Positions 32,935 through 42,383 are shown, numbered from the stretch's first letter. The stretch: DNA of 64,000 bases from Carnobacterium_A sp047553015 (GCF_047553015.1 NZ_CP180212.1:248001-312000), one strand, 5' to 3'. The notes: generated from the sequence alone by a model not told the origin. Numbers and translations: made by a program.

Positions 32935-33693
32935 TTAGTTTTCTTCTACCTTTTGTACTTCATATTTAAAGCCAACGTTTTTATACTGTTGTTTTTTATA
33001 CATTTCTCTAGGTGTATCTTCGCCATCAGCTATCAATAAAACCGTTTTTTCTGGAAATAAGTCCATTGCATATCTTTGCAAGTGGCTTCCGATTCCTTTT
33101 CTTTGGAAAGTCTGACTAACAGATAAATCATCTATTTCGATTGTCTTGCTAGAAATAATGATATCTAAATATCCGACTGGTTCTCCTTTATAAAAGGCTA
33201 ACAGTTGTTGAATAGCTGGGTTAACAAATTGACGTTTAATCAAGTCAATTTTTTGCTTTGCAAAGGCCTCTCCATATGCTAGAGAATGTTTGTATTGCAA
33301 ATCAAGAAGCATAGCTAAGGTTTTATCCGTTACAAGCTGACTATCTATTTCAGAATTATTTTCTACTGCAGGAAAGCACTTTGGCTCAATGGTGTACAGT
33401 TCTAGAAAACCTATTTCATAACTCGTATCTGTCAGATAGGCATTTAGTTCATCGCTTAAGTTTATGTTTTCGGGAAAATAAAATTTCAGATGCTTCTGCC
33501 CCTTGTTGAGATGGAACTCTTTTAAGTATTTTTCCGCTTCTTCGAATTCAGCCAACGAAGGCAACGTTTTAAATTCAATAAAATTACTATCGTAGCGTAT
33601 CAGCATCTCTGGATAATGATAATGGAGAAACAAATTAGTTTCATTTACGATGTCGCCAAGTGTGTAAGTATCTTTAAATGTAACGTGTATCAT
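32935..33693 (-). CDS. GNAT-family N-acetyltransferase, two-part
   Basis: ATG 33693 behind GAGGAGGATG is a better start than the frame opening at 33720, giving 252 aa. The N-terminal half (about 1-115) lacks the acetyl-CoA motif and may be a degenerate GNAT fold. The C-terminal half carries the working motif IDDLSVSQTFQRKGIGSHLQ (about residues 187-206) and the usual ending. The substrate is unknown. The double-domain layout is common in uncharacterised Lactobacillales GNAT proteins. Confidence 0.8.
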   Translation of the reverse strand: MIHVTFKDTYTLGDIVNETNLFLHYHYPEMLIRYDSNFIEFKTLPSLAEFEEAEKYLKEFHLNKGQKHLKFYFPENINLSDELNAYLTDTSYEIGFLELYTIEPKCFPAVENNSEIDSQLVTDKTLAMLLDLQYKHSLAYGEAFAKQKIDLIKRQFVNPAIQQLLAFYKGEPVGYLDIIISSKTIEIDDLSVSQTFQRKGIGSHLQRYAMDLFPEKTVLLIADGEDTPREMYKKQQYKNVGFKYEVQKVEEN

Positions 33694-33893
33694 TGTGCAT
33701 CCTCCTCTAGGTTGCTTCAAGTCTATTGTACCATTGAATCTTTCTTAAGCTAAATATGTTCTATAAATCAAGAAGGTGGAGTTTTTCTAGAGTTAGAAAA
33801 GTTTCGTTTTTAGGCTTTCTTTTTTATAACAACGTTTTCTCATGGTATGATTTGAAAAATGGACTAACTAAATTAAAAAATAGGAGGAGTAAA

Positions 33894-34424
33894 ATGAAAA
33901 CGAAAATTCAATGGAAGTGGGTTATAGGTGCATCAGTCGTTTTTCTCATCTTCTTAGTTTTTGTCCTTCCACAAGTGTCTACTTATTCAAGTGAAGCCAT
34001 CGGACAATCCAAATCGCCAGATCAGTCATTTCTTTACTCTGGATTACAGTTGTATCAGCTGGCCGAGAGTTATGGCGAAGCTGGTAGAAAAACGTATATT
34101 CTATTGAGGTGGACGTTTGACTTAGTTTGGCCCGTTGTTTATACACTATTTCTAGTCGTGTGGACAATTAAATTAGGGGAATACATCCCAAGAAATCAGC
34201 GCATGAGCTACCTAGTATTTCTTCCAATCATAGCGGCGTTTTTTGATCTTTTAGAGAATATCGGAGCAACAATTGTCATGGCAAGGTACCCAATACAGTC
34301 TGGCATTAGTCAAACAATAACACCAGTAGCGACCTTTATAAAGTGGAATATGGTCTTAGCGTCTTTCCTACTCCTCTTATTCTTAATGATAAAAATCTTA
34401 CGAATAAAAATCAAAAAACAGTAA
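33894..34424 (+). CDS. four-helix membrane protein, 176 aa
   Basis: ATG 33894 is chosen because TAGGAGGAGT precedes it; the open frame begins far upstream at 33756 without such a site. Hydrophobic helices are seen at about residues 9-29, 70-90, 101-125 and 146-170. A short extracellular loop follows helix 1. No family motif is recognised with confidence. It ends at a bidirectional terminator facing the lipoprotein gene. Confidence 0.65.
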   Translation: MKTKIQWKWVIGASVVFLIFLVFVLPQVSTYSSEAIGQSKSPDQSFLYSGLQLYQLAESYGEAGRKTYILLRWTFDLVWPVVYTLFLVVWTIKLGEYIPRNQRMSYLVFLPIIAAFFDLLENIGATIVMARYPIQSGISQTITPVATFIKWNMVLASFLLLLFLMIKILRIKIKKQ

Positions 34425-34452
34425 CGAATTAAAAATAGTTTTAAGGCTGATA

Positions 34453-34490
34453 AAAAAGCGCTGACTCCATTAGAGGAATCAGCGCTTTTT
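34453..34490. terminator. bidirectional terminator
   Basis: A perfect 12-bp stem (34453-34464 with 34479-34490; core AAGCGCTGA) with A and T tracts lies between two convergent genes. Confidence 0.9.
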
Positions 34491-34498
34491 AGTTAGGA

Positions 34499-34930
34499 TC
34501 ATTCACTCACTAAGATTTTGACAATGCTATTTCCCGGAATTTGAGGCGGGATAGACATGGTTGTAATAGGTTCAGGTACTAGAAAAACAGTAATCGTTGA
34601 TCCAGCGGTTATGTCTTCAATAAGGATTTCTTTTTGTGTCTTTTCATCAAGAATGGGAACCCCTTCTGCTGATAGAATGACTTCATCAAAATAAACAGGC
34701 TCGTCACTTTCTTTGGTTTGTTTCAGACTGCTTAGGATAATCTGTTGTTCTTCTTTTAGACCATCTTCTTTAACCATTCCTTTGTATTCTACTTGCTCCG
34801 TTTCTTCTTGTTGTTTGCTCGAGCTAGTTGCTTGAGAAGAAGAGTCGGTTTCATTGTCAGCTGTTTGCCCGCAGCCCATTAGTGTTAAGCCGATAATAGA
34901 CAGGGTTGCTGCGAATACTAGTTTTTTCAA
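34499..34930 (-). CDS. secreted lipoprotein of unknown function, 143 aa
   Basis: The signal peptide ends in a good lipobox (LTLMGC, Cys20), so the protein is lipid-anchored outside the membrane. A Ser/Gln/Glu-rich linker (about 25-50) is followed by a compact domain of roughly 90 residues with alternating beta strands (VEYKGMVKEDG, then EEQQIILSSLK, ITAGSTITVFLVPEP). No family is recognised; small lipoproteins of this build are common in Lactobacillales. It is 17 bp downstream of the flavin reductase gene, so probably in the same transcript. Confidence 0.75.
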   Translation of the reverse strand: MKKLVFAATLSIIGLTLMGCGQTADNETDSSSQATSSSKQQEETEQVEYKGMVKEDGLKEEQQIILSSLKQTKESDEPVYFDEVILSAEGVPILDEKTQKEILIEDITAGSTITVFLVPEPITTMSIPPQIPGNSIVKILVSE

Positions 34931-34947
34931 TTTAAATCAGTCCTTTT

Positions 34948-35526
34948 TTATTTGTGTGTTGGCCCGTTATCACGTAGAACTTTTAATGGTTCACCCCATG
35001 CAAGCAAGCGATCCACTAATTTGTTAAAAATTGTTTCATGAACCTCTTTAGGTAGGAAGTTATCCTCAGAATCGAAATCAGTTGGAATAGATAAGGATAA
35101 GCCAGTGCTGATAACAGCTACATGTAAACCACCTAAAACAAGACGCAAGACTTCTCCAGCACGAATGCCGCCTTGAGAACCGTAAGTAACAGATCCAGCA
35201 ACTTTGTCTCTATATTCATGGCAAAGATAATCAATCGCATTCTTTAATGCGGAAGGAAGACCATGATTGTATTCGGGAACAACAAAAATGAATCCATCAA
35301 GAGAATTTATTTTTTCGGCCCAAGGAATAGCCTCAGGCGTTTGGTAATCTTGACTATAAAGAGCAGCAACGGGTTCGTTGTACATGGGAAGATTGTAATC
35401 AGCAATATCGACTACTTCATATAAAGCATCCTCACGCTTATCAGCCCACTTTTTAAGTTCCTCAGCGATTTTAAGACTCTTACGATTGGGACGGGTACTT
35501 CCGGTAATGATTCCAATCTTTAGCAT
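34948..35526 (-). CDS. NAD(P)H-dependent FMN reductase (flavodoxin-like fold)
   Basis: The 192-aa protein has the FMN phosphate-binding loop GSTRPNRKS at residues 9-17 and the second FMN motif PEYNHGLPSALKNAID (about 83-98), diagnostic of the NADPH-dependent FMN reductase family (ArsH/YieF-like). It reduces quinones, azo dyes or metals in known members; the physiological substrate here is unknown. ATG 35526 follows AAGGAGGAAC. It forms a likely operon with the lipoprotein gene. Confidence 0.9.
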   Translation of the reverse strand: MLKIGIITGSTRPNRKSLKIAEELKKWADKREDALYEVVDIADYNLPMYNEPVAALYSQDYQTPEAIPWAEKINSLDGFIFVVPEYNHGLPSALKNAIDYLCHEYRDKVAGSVTYGSQGGIRAGEVLRLVLGGLHVAVISTGLSLSIPTDFDSEDNFLPKEVHETIFNKLVDRLLAWGEPLKVLRDNGPTHK

Positions 35527-35798
35527 AATCGTTCCTCCTTTTAGTGACTCTGTCTTTATTATACAGTAGTTTTGTCATTCACAAAACCCAACATACGTGA
35601 TAATCGATTAAGTTTCAATAAAAAGAGAGTAAGTGGTTAGTCGTTTATCGCTTTCTTTTAGATAAGCCACTAGTTGCTAAATGAGAAATTCTATTTATTT
35701 GCTAAGAAAGCGTCATCATAAAAACTGTTTTTTTACATTTGTGGTATGATAAGAGGTGAAAAAAAGCAACGTAAATTAGTTAGTCGGGAGCGAATAGG

Positions 35799-37256
35799 AT
35801 GAATAAAGTCTATCCAGATGATAGTTTGGCATTGCATACGGATTTGTATCAAATTAATATGATGCAGACGTATTGGGAACAAGGAAAAGCAGATAACAAC
35901 GCGATATTCGAATGTTACTTCAGAAACAATCCTTTTGAAAGTGGATATGCTGTTTTTGCAGGTTTAGAACGAGTCGTATCCTATATCCAACAATTAACTT
36001 TTTCAGAATCCGATATCCAATACTTAAGAGAAGTTGGTCAGTATCCTGAAGATTTTTTAGCTTACCTGACAAACTTTAAGTTTAGAGCGACGATTCGATC
36101 AATGGTTGAAGGAGAAGTTGTTTTTGCTAATGAACCCATCATTCAAGTAGAAGGACCATTAGTAGACTGTCAATTTGTTGAGACAGCTATTTTAAATATC
36201 GTCAATTACCAGACGTTGATTGCCACAAAAGCATCCCTACTTAAGTCAGTAGTGGGCAATGAATTAGTATTAGAATTTGGCTCAAGAAGAGCACAAGAAA
36301 TGGATGCGGCTATTTGGGGAACAAGAGCAGCTTATATTGGCGGTTGTGATGCAACGAGTAATGTTCGTGCAGCGAAAATATTTGATATTCCGGCTAGTGG
36401 GACACACGCGCATTCCCTTATCCAAGTGTATCGGGATGACTACAAAGCGTTTAAAGCTTATGCAATGACGCATAAAGATTGTGTCTTTTTAGTAGATACC
36501 TATGACACTTTGAAATCGGGTGTACCAAATGCGATAAAAGTGGCGAAAGAAATGGGCGATAAAATCAATTTCTTAGGGATTCGTTTAGACAGTGGCGATA
36601 TGGCTTATATTTCAAAAAAAGTCCGCCAACAATTAGACGAAGCAGGATTTCCACAAGCAAAGATTTATGCGTCAAATGATTTAGATGAAAAAACGATTTT
36701 AAACTTGAAAATGCAAGGGGCTAAGATTGATGTCTGGGGAGTGGGAACAAAACTGATAACAGCTTATGACCAACCTGCCCTAGGTGCTGTTTACAAATTA
36801 GTTTCGATTGAAGATGAGAACGGAAAAATGGTTGATACTATGAAATTATCCAGTAACGTAGAGAAAGTTTCTACACCTGGTAAAAAACAAGTATGGCGTA
36901 TTACAAGCAAAAATGATGGGAAATCTGAAGGAGATTACATCACACTTTGGGATGAAAAACCAGATCAAGCAAAAGAATTGTTTATGTTCCACCCGGTTCA
37001 TACGTATATCAATAAAACCGTTAAAAATTTTACAGCTCGTCCTTTATTGGTCGACATTTTTGTAAAGGGCCAATTGATTTATAACATGCCAACACTAAGG
37101 ATGATTAAAACGTATGCTGTGAAAAGCTTGAATTCATTATGGGAAGAGTATAAACGTAACTTAAATCCAGAACCCTATCCGGTTGACTTATCACAAAAAG
37201 CTTATGACCATAAAATGAATTCGATTAAAGCTATAAAAAAACACATTGCAGAATAA
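35799..37256 (+). CDS. pncB: nicotinate phosphoribosyltransferase
   Basis: PncB converts nicotinate and PRPP to nicotinate mononucleotide, the entry of the Preiss-Handler pathway. The 485-aa protein shows LHTDLYQINMMQTYWEQG at the N-terminus, the active-site EFGSRRAQEMDAAIWGTRAA (about 157-176) and SGTHAHSLIQVY, with the Asp-rich LGIRLDSGDMAY. It starts at ATG 35799 behind GGGAGCG. With nadE next it makes NAD from nicotinate; the adenylyltransferase NadD is elsewhere. Confidence 0.97.
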   Translation: MNKVYPDDSLALHTDLYQINMMQTYWEQGKADNNAIFECYFRNNPFESGYAVFAGLERVVSYIQQLTFSESDIQYLREVGQYPEDFLAYLTNFKFRATIRSMVEGEVVFANEPIIQVEGPLVDCQFVETAILNIVNYQTLIATKASLLKSVVGNELVLEFGSRRAQEMDAAIWGTRAAYIGGCDATSNVRAAKIFDIPASGTHAHSLIQVYRDDYKAFKAYAMTHKDCVFLVDTYDTLKSGVPNAIKVAKEMGDKINFLGIRLDSGDMAYISKKVRQQLDEAGFPQAKIYASNDLDEKTILNLKMQGAKIDVWGVGTKLITAYDQPALGAVYKLVSIEDENGKMVDTMKLSSNVEKVSTPGKKQVWRITSKNDGKSEGDYITLWDEKPDQAKELFMFHPVHTYINKTVKNFTARPLLVDIFVKGQLIYNMPTLRMIKTYAVKSLNSLWEEYKRNLNPEPYPVDLSQKAYDHKMNSIKAIKKHIAE

Positions 37257-37281
37257 AGTCGTTTACTAGAGTGAAAAGAAG

Positions 37282-37305
37282 AACCCTTTTTATAAGGGTT
37301 TTTTT
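37282..37305 (+). terminator. terminator after pncB
   Basis: AACCCTT (37282-37288) pairs with AAGGGTT (37294-37300), followed by a T-run. Confidence 0.8.
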
Positions 37306-37344
37306 GTCTTATTCATTGAAAAAATAGAGACACAGATTGAACTA

Positions 37345-37353
37345 TGCTATACT
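37345..37353 (+). promoter_or_regulatory. extended -10 promoter of nadE
   Basis: TGCTATACT (37345-37353) is an extended -10; the -35 is weak. The start codon is about 37 bases on. Confidence 0.55.
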
Positions 37354-37389
37354 AAAACCAGAGAAAATACGACGAGATGAGAGTGAAAA

Positions 37390-38220
37390 ATGATGTCAAA
37401 TTTGCAAGATAAAATCATTAAAGAACTACACGTTGCTCCTGAAATCAATGCTTTGGACGAAATTAGACGAAGTGTCGATTTTTTAAAAGCTTATCTGAGT
37501 AAGCATGATTTTTTAAAGACGTTAGTGTTAGGAATTAGTGGTGGACAAGACTCAACACTTGGTGGGAAAATAGCACAGATGGCAATAACAGAATTGCGTG
37601 AAGAAACAAACGATGATACGTATCGTTTTATAGCTGTACGCTTGCCTTATGGGGAGCAAGCAGATGAACAAGATGCTCTTGATGCTATCGCATTTATTGA
37701 GGCGGATAAACGTGTCCGAATCAATATTAAATCGAGTGTCGATGCTTTGGTTGAAGCATTGAAAGAAACAGATAGTGCTATAAGTGATTTTTCCAAAGGC
37801 AATATTAAAGCTCGCCAACGAATGATTGCTCAATATGCGGTTGCTGGAACGTATCAAGGCGCAGTGATTGGAACAGATCATGCGGCGGAGGCGGTAACGG
37901 GATTTTATACAAAATTTGGTGATGGTGGATCAGATATTAATCCATTGGTTCGTCTGAATAAAAGACAAGGCAGAGCGATGTTAAAAGCATTAAATGCACC
38001 GGAACACTTGTATCTGAAAGTTCCGACTGCCGATTTAGAAGAAGACAAGCCTGGTTTAGCTGACGAGGTAGCCCTGGGTGTTACGTATGAAGAGATTGAT
38101 GATTACCTTGAGGGGAAAACGATTAACAAGCAAGCGGCACAAAAAATAGAAGCGTGGTACATTAAAACGCAACACAAGCGTCATTTACCAATTACACCTT
38201 TTGATACCTTTTGGAAATAA
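37390..38220 (+). CDS. nadE: NH3-dependent NAD(+) synthetase
   Basis: NadE amidates deamido-NAD to NAD with ATP and ammonia. The 276-aa protein lacks a glutaminase domain, as in Bacillus NadE. The PP-loop GISGGQDSTLGGK is at residues about 44-56, and VIGTDHAAEAVTGFYTKFGD binds the substrate. ATG 37390 and 37393 are adjacent. It lies 133 bp after pncB with a terminator and a promoter between, so the two can be expressed separately. Confidence 0.97.
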   Translation: MMSNLQDKIIKELHVAPEINALDEIRRSVDFLKAYLSKHDFLKTLVLGISGGQDSTLGGKIAQMAITELREETNDDTYRFIAVRLPYGEQADEQDALDAIAFIEADKRVRINIKSSVDALVEALKETDSAISDFSKGNIKARQRMIAQYAVAGTYQGAVIGTDHAAEAVTGFYTKFGDGGSDINPLVRLNKRQGRAMLKALNAPEHLYLKVPTADLEEDKPGLADEVALGVTYEEIDDYLEGKTINKQAAQKIEAWYIKTQHKRHLPITPFDTFWK

Positions 38221-38254
38221 AACCTATTTTTTAAGATAAGTAAGGGGGTGCGTC

Positions 38255-39211
38255 GTGAAAATAGAACGGATTTCAATAGTGGTTCCTTGTTTTAATGAAG
38301 AAGCGGCCTTACCCTTTTTTTATGAGGCATTAGAGAATACGCGAAAAAAACTCGAGCAAGCAGATTTTGAATACATCTTTATCGATGATGGTTCTAGAGA
38401 CCAGACATTAGCCGTGATAAAAGAATTAGCAAAAAAAGATGACAAACGAGTGCGTTACGTATCTTTTTCTAGAAATTTTGGCAAAGAAGCCGCTTTGTAT
38501 GCCGGATTGCAATACGCAACAGGTGACTACGTTGCGGTAATGGATGCAGATTTGCAAGATCCGCCTGAATTATTGCCTGAAATGTTGTCTTTATTGAGGA
38601 CAAAGGCTTATGATTGTATTGGAACAAAACGGATTACACGAAAAGGCGAGCCATTTTTACGTTCTTTTTTTGCAAGACAATTTTATAAATGGATGAATCG
38701 AATATCAGAGACTGAATTTGTAGATGGTGCAAGGGACTATCGATTAATGACTAGGAGAATGGTTGAAGCAGTTCTGTCTGTTAGTGAAGTTAATCGATTT
38801 TCAAAAGGTATTTTTAGTTGGGTTGGTTTTGAGACTCACTACTTGCCTTATGAAAATAAAGAGCGTGTAGCCGGAGAAACGTCTTGGTCTTTTTGGGGAT
38901 TAGTTAATTACTCATTAGATGCAGTGATTAATTTTTCTGATTTACCGTTAATGTTTGCTTCTTTTATTGGCATCTTTTCTTTCTTTATATCACTCTTGTT
39001 TCTAGTTTTTATTGTGATACGAGCGTTGATTTTTGGCGATCCAACAGCAGGGTGGCCCTCGCTTGTAACCATTTTTTTAGCTATCGGAGGTCTCCAGTTA
39101 TTTTGTCTGGGAATAGTGGGCAAGTATTTAGGGAAAACCTACTTAGAAACGAAAAAACGACCCCTCTATATTCTTAAAGAAACTGATCAAGTAAAGAAAG
39201 AAAGCAAGTAA
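38255..39211 (+). CDS. GtrB-type polyprenyl-phosphate glycosyltransferase
   Basis: This 318-aa membrane enzyme moves a sugar from a nucleotide donor to undecaprenyl phosphate. The GT2 catalytic domain (about 1-230) has VVPCFNEEAALPFFYEAL, IDDGSRDQTL, the metal-binding AVMDADLQDPPELL and DYRLMTR. Two C-terminal helices (about 232-256 and 268-290) anchor it, as in GtrB, CsbB and GacI. It starts at GTG 38255 behind GGGGGTG and is 41 bp upstream of an LtaS-like gene. No GT-C flippase or transferase partner is in the window. Confidence 0.9.
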   Translation: MKIERISIVVPCFNEEAALPFFYEALENTRKKLEQADFEYIFIDDGSRDQTLAVIKELAKKDDKRVRYVSFSRNFGKEAALYAGLQYATGDYVAVMDADLQDPPELLPEMLSLLRTKAYDCIGTKRITRKGEPFLRSFFARQFYKWMNRISETEFVDGARDYRLMTRRMVEAVLSVSEVNRFSKGIFSWVGFETHYLPYENKERVAGETSWSFWGLVNYSLDAVINFSDLPLMFASFIGIFSFFISLLFLVFIVIRALIFGDPTAGWPSLVTIFLAIGGLQLFCLGIVGKYLGKTYLETKKRPLYILKETDQVKKESK

Positions 39212-39252
39212 CACAACCGGATTATTTTAAAAAAGAGGGGGGATAGAAAAAA

Positions 39253-41163
39253 ATGAAAAGAACTTCTCGCTGGCAGTGGAATCAGACAAGGCGTTCTTCT
39301 TTGCCTTCTAATCCTTTCAGACAAGCCGTCATAGAATTGAGTCAAACAATCATCAGCGGCTTTTTAGTGGCAGTTATAGCCAACTTTCTATTGCAGGTTT
39401 TTCAAAATCAATTTAACGTAGAATTAGCGTGGTTATTTATGGTGGAGTGGCATACCGGATTGTTTCTTTTAGGAACAGGAGTCTTACTCGTTATTTATAT
39501 CTGGTTTAACGCCTTAATAGGCAATCGGCTTATTGCAGGGTCTTTATTGATTGTCCTTTCAATGATACTAGGAGTCATAACGCAACAAAAAATGCTGTTT
39601 CGTGAAGAACCAATGTACCCTTCGGATTTATCCATGATTACGAGCTTGCCCTCTATCCTAAAAATGATGAACGGCTATTTGTTGGTTAGTCTTTTTAGTA
39701 GTGTGTTCGTTCTTTCCTTGGGAGTGTTTTGGTTTATCAAAAAAAATCGCAAAGAGAAAAAACGAAAAGTCCGGCAAAAACAAATGAACAGTCTAAGGAT
39801 AGGGTTACTTGTTTTATCTAGCCTATCTTTAGCTTATATCTATTCGTTTAATCACCCTGGAAATATAGTGAAAGCAGCTTACGATGATCATGCTTATTGG
39901 ATTCCTTACAGTCAAAAAATGAACTATTACAATAATGGATTTGTGGGAGGATTTTTATACAACTTGAATGTTAGACCGATGGAAAAACCAGATAAGTATA
40001 CGACGGAAAAAGTTGATTACGTGCTGAAAAAATACACAAAAAAAGCAGCAGAAATAAATAAAACACGAAGCAAGTCAATAAAAGATACGAATGTTATCTA
40101 TGTGATGAGTGAAAGTTTTTCAGATCCGACAAAGTTAAAAGGCGTAGAGGTTTCTAGAGATCCGATGCCCCTTCTTCGAGAACGAATGGAAAACCAGATG
40201 AGTGGTGAAATTTTATCAGAAGGCTATGGTGGTGGGACAGCTAATATTGAATTTGAGGCTTTGACTGGTTTATCTTTGGAACCTTTTTCTTCGAATTTAA
40301 GTACGCCGTACACGCAAATTCCTTCTTTAATGAATGACTTCCCTTCAGCGGTTTCTTATTTCAAAGAAGCAGGTTATTCTACCACAGCGATTCATCCGTA
40401 CAATACGTCGATGTATAAACGTAAACAAGTTTATGAACAGTTCGGTTTCGATCGTTTCCTAGATGAAGAAACCATGGCTTACAATCAAACAATAGCGAAT
40501 AATCCTTATATCTCTGACGATGCGGCGTATCAAGAAATAGTAAAACAACTAAAAGCGACAAAAGAAACCGATTTTGTTCATTTAGTTTCGATGCAAAATC
40601 ATATGCCTTATGCGAATTTTTATCCAGAAACAACGTTTACTGCTAAGGGAACAGCTGATGATAGCGAAGCGGCTAATTATTTTCAGGGTTTAACCTATAG
40701 TGATGAGTCACTTGATTCTTTTTTAACAACATTAAGCGAACAAGAAGAGGAATCCATTGTTGTTTTTTGGGGTGATCATTTACCAGGTTTTTATGGCGAA
40801 GAAGTCGTAAAGGCCAATGGTAGAGTAGCGATGCATCAAACACCGTTGTTGATTTTTTCTACTGAAAAAGAACAAAAAGAAGCAATAGGAACGATTAGTC
40901 CAATCTACTTTATGAACCATGTTCTCTCGTTAGCTAACAGCCCTGTTTCACCCTATTATGCTTTCTTAATGGCGCTGGAAGCTAGTTTACCTGCATTTGA
41001 AAAAGGAACGTATCTCGAAGCAGGCAAACAAGAAGCGAAATTGGATAGAGAAGACCTGTCTCAAGCAACGAATCATCTTCTTGAAGAATATGATCTGCTC
41101 CAATATGACCTGACTATGGGCAATAAGCAAAGTAAAAAGGCTCATTTTTTTTCAAATGAATAA
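39253..41163 (+). CDS. LtaS-like phosphoglycerol transferase (sulfatase family) membrane protein
   Basis: Five membrane helices lie within residues 28-200, followed by an extracellular alkaline-phosphatase/sulfatase domain. The metal and nucleophile residues of the LtaS type are visible: E287 in VMSESFSDP, the catalytic Thr T329 in GGGTANIEFEALTG, and D508/H509 in WGDHLPGF. Such enzymes move glycerol phosphate from phosphatidylglycerol onto lipoteichoic acid or cell-wall polysaccharide. Its 636 aa and the divergent nucleophile loop suggest an accessory transferase (GacH- or YfnI-like) rather than the main LtaS; that is inference. It is paired with the GtrB-type enzyme. Confidence 0.88.
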   Translation: MKRTSRWQWNQTRRSSLPSNPFRQAVIELSQTIISGFLVAVIANFLLQVFQNQFNVELAWLFMVEWHTGLFLLGTGVLLVIYIWFNALIGNRLIAGSLLIVLSMILGVITQQKMLFREEPMYPSDLSMITSLPSILKMMNGYLLVSLFSSVFVLSLGVFWFIKKNRKEKKRKVRQKQMNSLRIGLLVLSSLSLAYIYSFNHPGNIVKAAYDDHAYWIPYSQKMNYYNNGFVGGFLYNLNVRPMEKPDKYTTEKVDYVLKKYTKKAAEINKTRSKSIKDTNVIYVMSESFSDPTKLKGVEVSRDPMPLLRERMENQMSGEILSEGYGGGTANIEFEALTGLSLEPFSSNLSTPYTQIPSLMNDFPSAVSYFKEAGYSTTAIHPYNTSMYKRKQVYEQFGFDRFLDEETMAYNQTIANNPYISDDAAYQEIVKQLKATKETDFVHLVSMQNHMPYANFYPETTFTAKGTADDSEAANYFQGLTYSDESLDSFLTTLSEQEEESIVVFWGDHLPGFYGEEVVKANGRVAMHQTPLLIFSTEKEQKEAIGTISPIYFMNHVLSLANSPVSPYYAFLMALEASLPAFEKGTYLEAGKQEAKLDREDLSQATNHLLEEYDLLQYDLTMGNKQSKKAHFFSNE

Positions 41164-41169
41164 AGAGTA

Positions 41170-41197
41170 TTGACATATGGTATAGACCATTTATAAT
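41170..41197 (+). promoter_or_regulatory. nag operon promoter
   Basis: TTGACA (41170-41175) and TATAAT (41192-41197) are perfect consensus hexamers with a 16-bp spacer. Confidence 0.88.
41178..41189. promoter_or_regulatory. dre operator (NagR/YvoA type) inside the nag promoter
   Basis: TGGTATAGACCA matches the dre sites bound by GntR/HutC-family regulators of GlcNAc use. It fills the spacer between -35 and -10, so bound repressor would block polymerase. The gene for the likely regulator is the third in this operon. Confidence 0.85.
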
Positions 41198-41228
41198 AGT
41201 AAGGGAATAGAGTAAAGGAGAGAATAAA

Positions 41229-42359
41229 ATGAAAACAACTGTATTGATAAATGCAACAATTTATACTGGTAAAGAAGAAATTGAATCTGGGTTCATCCGC
41301 TATGGTAGAACGATTTTAGCCATTGGTGCAATGAAAGACTTTGAAGAAAAAGAAGAAGAAACTATCCTCGACGTCTCAGGCAAAATAATCGTTCCTGGTT
41401 TCATTGATGTGCACAGTCATGGTGGCTACAGTTGGGATAGTATGGATGGCAATGCAGAAGACATCAATCAAATGGTTCATAAAATGCAAAAAGAAGGGAT
41501 TACCTCTTATTTTGCAACAACGATGACACAATCTTATGAAAACATTGAAAAGGCAATGGTAGCGATTAAGAAAGCTGCTGAAGTAAACCCTGTTATTCAA
41601 GGGATTCATCTTGAAGGACCTTTTGTATCGGTCGTCTTTAAAGGCGCTCAACCAGAAGAGTACATTGAAATTCCAGACGCAGAAATGATGCGCAAATGGA
41701 ATGACTTGAGTGGTGGCAGAATACGTTTAGTTACGTATGCACCTGAAACAAGTGATGCAACGGCCTTTGAAAAATATTGTGTCGATAATAATATTGTTTT
41801 ATCTGTTGGTCACAGCAATGCGACTCGTGCACAATTGATGGATTCCAAAGCTTCACATATTACTCATTTATATAATGCTCAAAGAGGCTTACATCACCGT
41901 GAACCAGGTGTTACAGGTCATGCCTTTTTAGAAAAATTGTACTCAGAAATGATAGTTGATGGGTATCACATTGCACCAGATATGGTTAATATTGCTTACC
42001 AAATCCTTGGAGCAGATCATATTGAATTGATTACAGACTCAATGCGTGCTAAAGGTATGCCTGATGGCGAAAGCGAACTAGGTGGTCAAAAAGTTCTGGT
42101 TAAAGATAAACAAGCTAGACTAGTAGATGGTACATTAGCTGGAAGCGTCTTAGAATTCCAAGATGCCTTTAAAAATATGATGGCCTTTACGAATTGCGGT
42201 ATCGCAGATGCTGTCAAAATGAGTTCTGTTAACCAAGCGAAAGAATTTGGCTTAACAAAAAAAGGCACACTTGAAGTAGGAAAAGATGCAGATATGGTTC
42301 TTTTCAATCAAGCATTGGATCTTGAAGAAACAATTAGTTTTGGCGAAATGATCAAATAA
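41229..42359 (+). CDS. nagA: N-acetylglucosamine-6-phosphate deacetylase
   Basis: NagA removes the acetyl group from GlcNAc-6-phosphate. The 376-aa amidohydrolase has the metal motif PGFIDVHSHGG (His pair at about 59 and 61), the Glu ligand in GIHLEGPFVS (about 128), VGHSNAT with a His ligand near 193, HLYNAQRGLHHREPG and the catalytic Asp in LITDSMRAKGMPDG. ATG 41229 follows AAAGGAGAG. It is first in nagA-nagB-nagR and regulated through the dre site. Confidence 0.97.
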   Translation: MKTTVLINATIYTGKEEIESGFIRYGRTILAIGAMKDFEEKEEETILDVSGKIIVPGFIDVHSHGGYSWDSMDGNAEDINQMVHKMQKEGITSYFATTMTQSYENIEKAMVAIKKAAEVNPVIQGIHLEGPFVSVVFKGAQPEEYIEIPDAEMMRKWNDLSGGRIRLVTYAPETSDATAFEKYCVDNNIVLSVGHSNATRAQLMDSKASHITHLYNAQRGLHHREPGVTGHAFLEKLYSEMIVDGYHIAPDMVNIAYQILGADHIELITDSMRAKGMPDGESELGGQKVLVKDKQARLVDGTLAGSVLEFQDAFKNMMAFTNCGIADAVKMSSVNQAKEFGLTKKGTLEVGKDADMVLFNQALDLEETISFGEMIK

Positions 42360-42383
42360 ACTTATAAAAGGATGGTCAAATAC

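Noticed and set aside
34499..35526. Flavin reductase plus lipoprotein as an extracellular electron-transfer system
   Set aside because: The lipoprotein has no FMN-binding or heme motif, and the reductase is a common cytoplasmic type; no partner genes are present.
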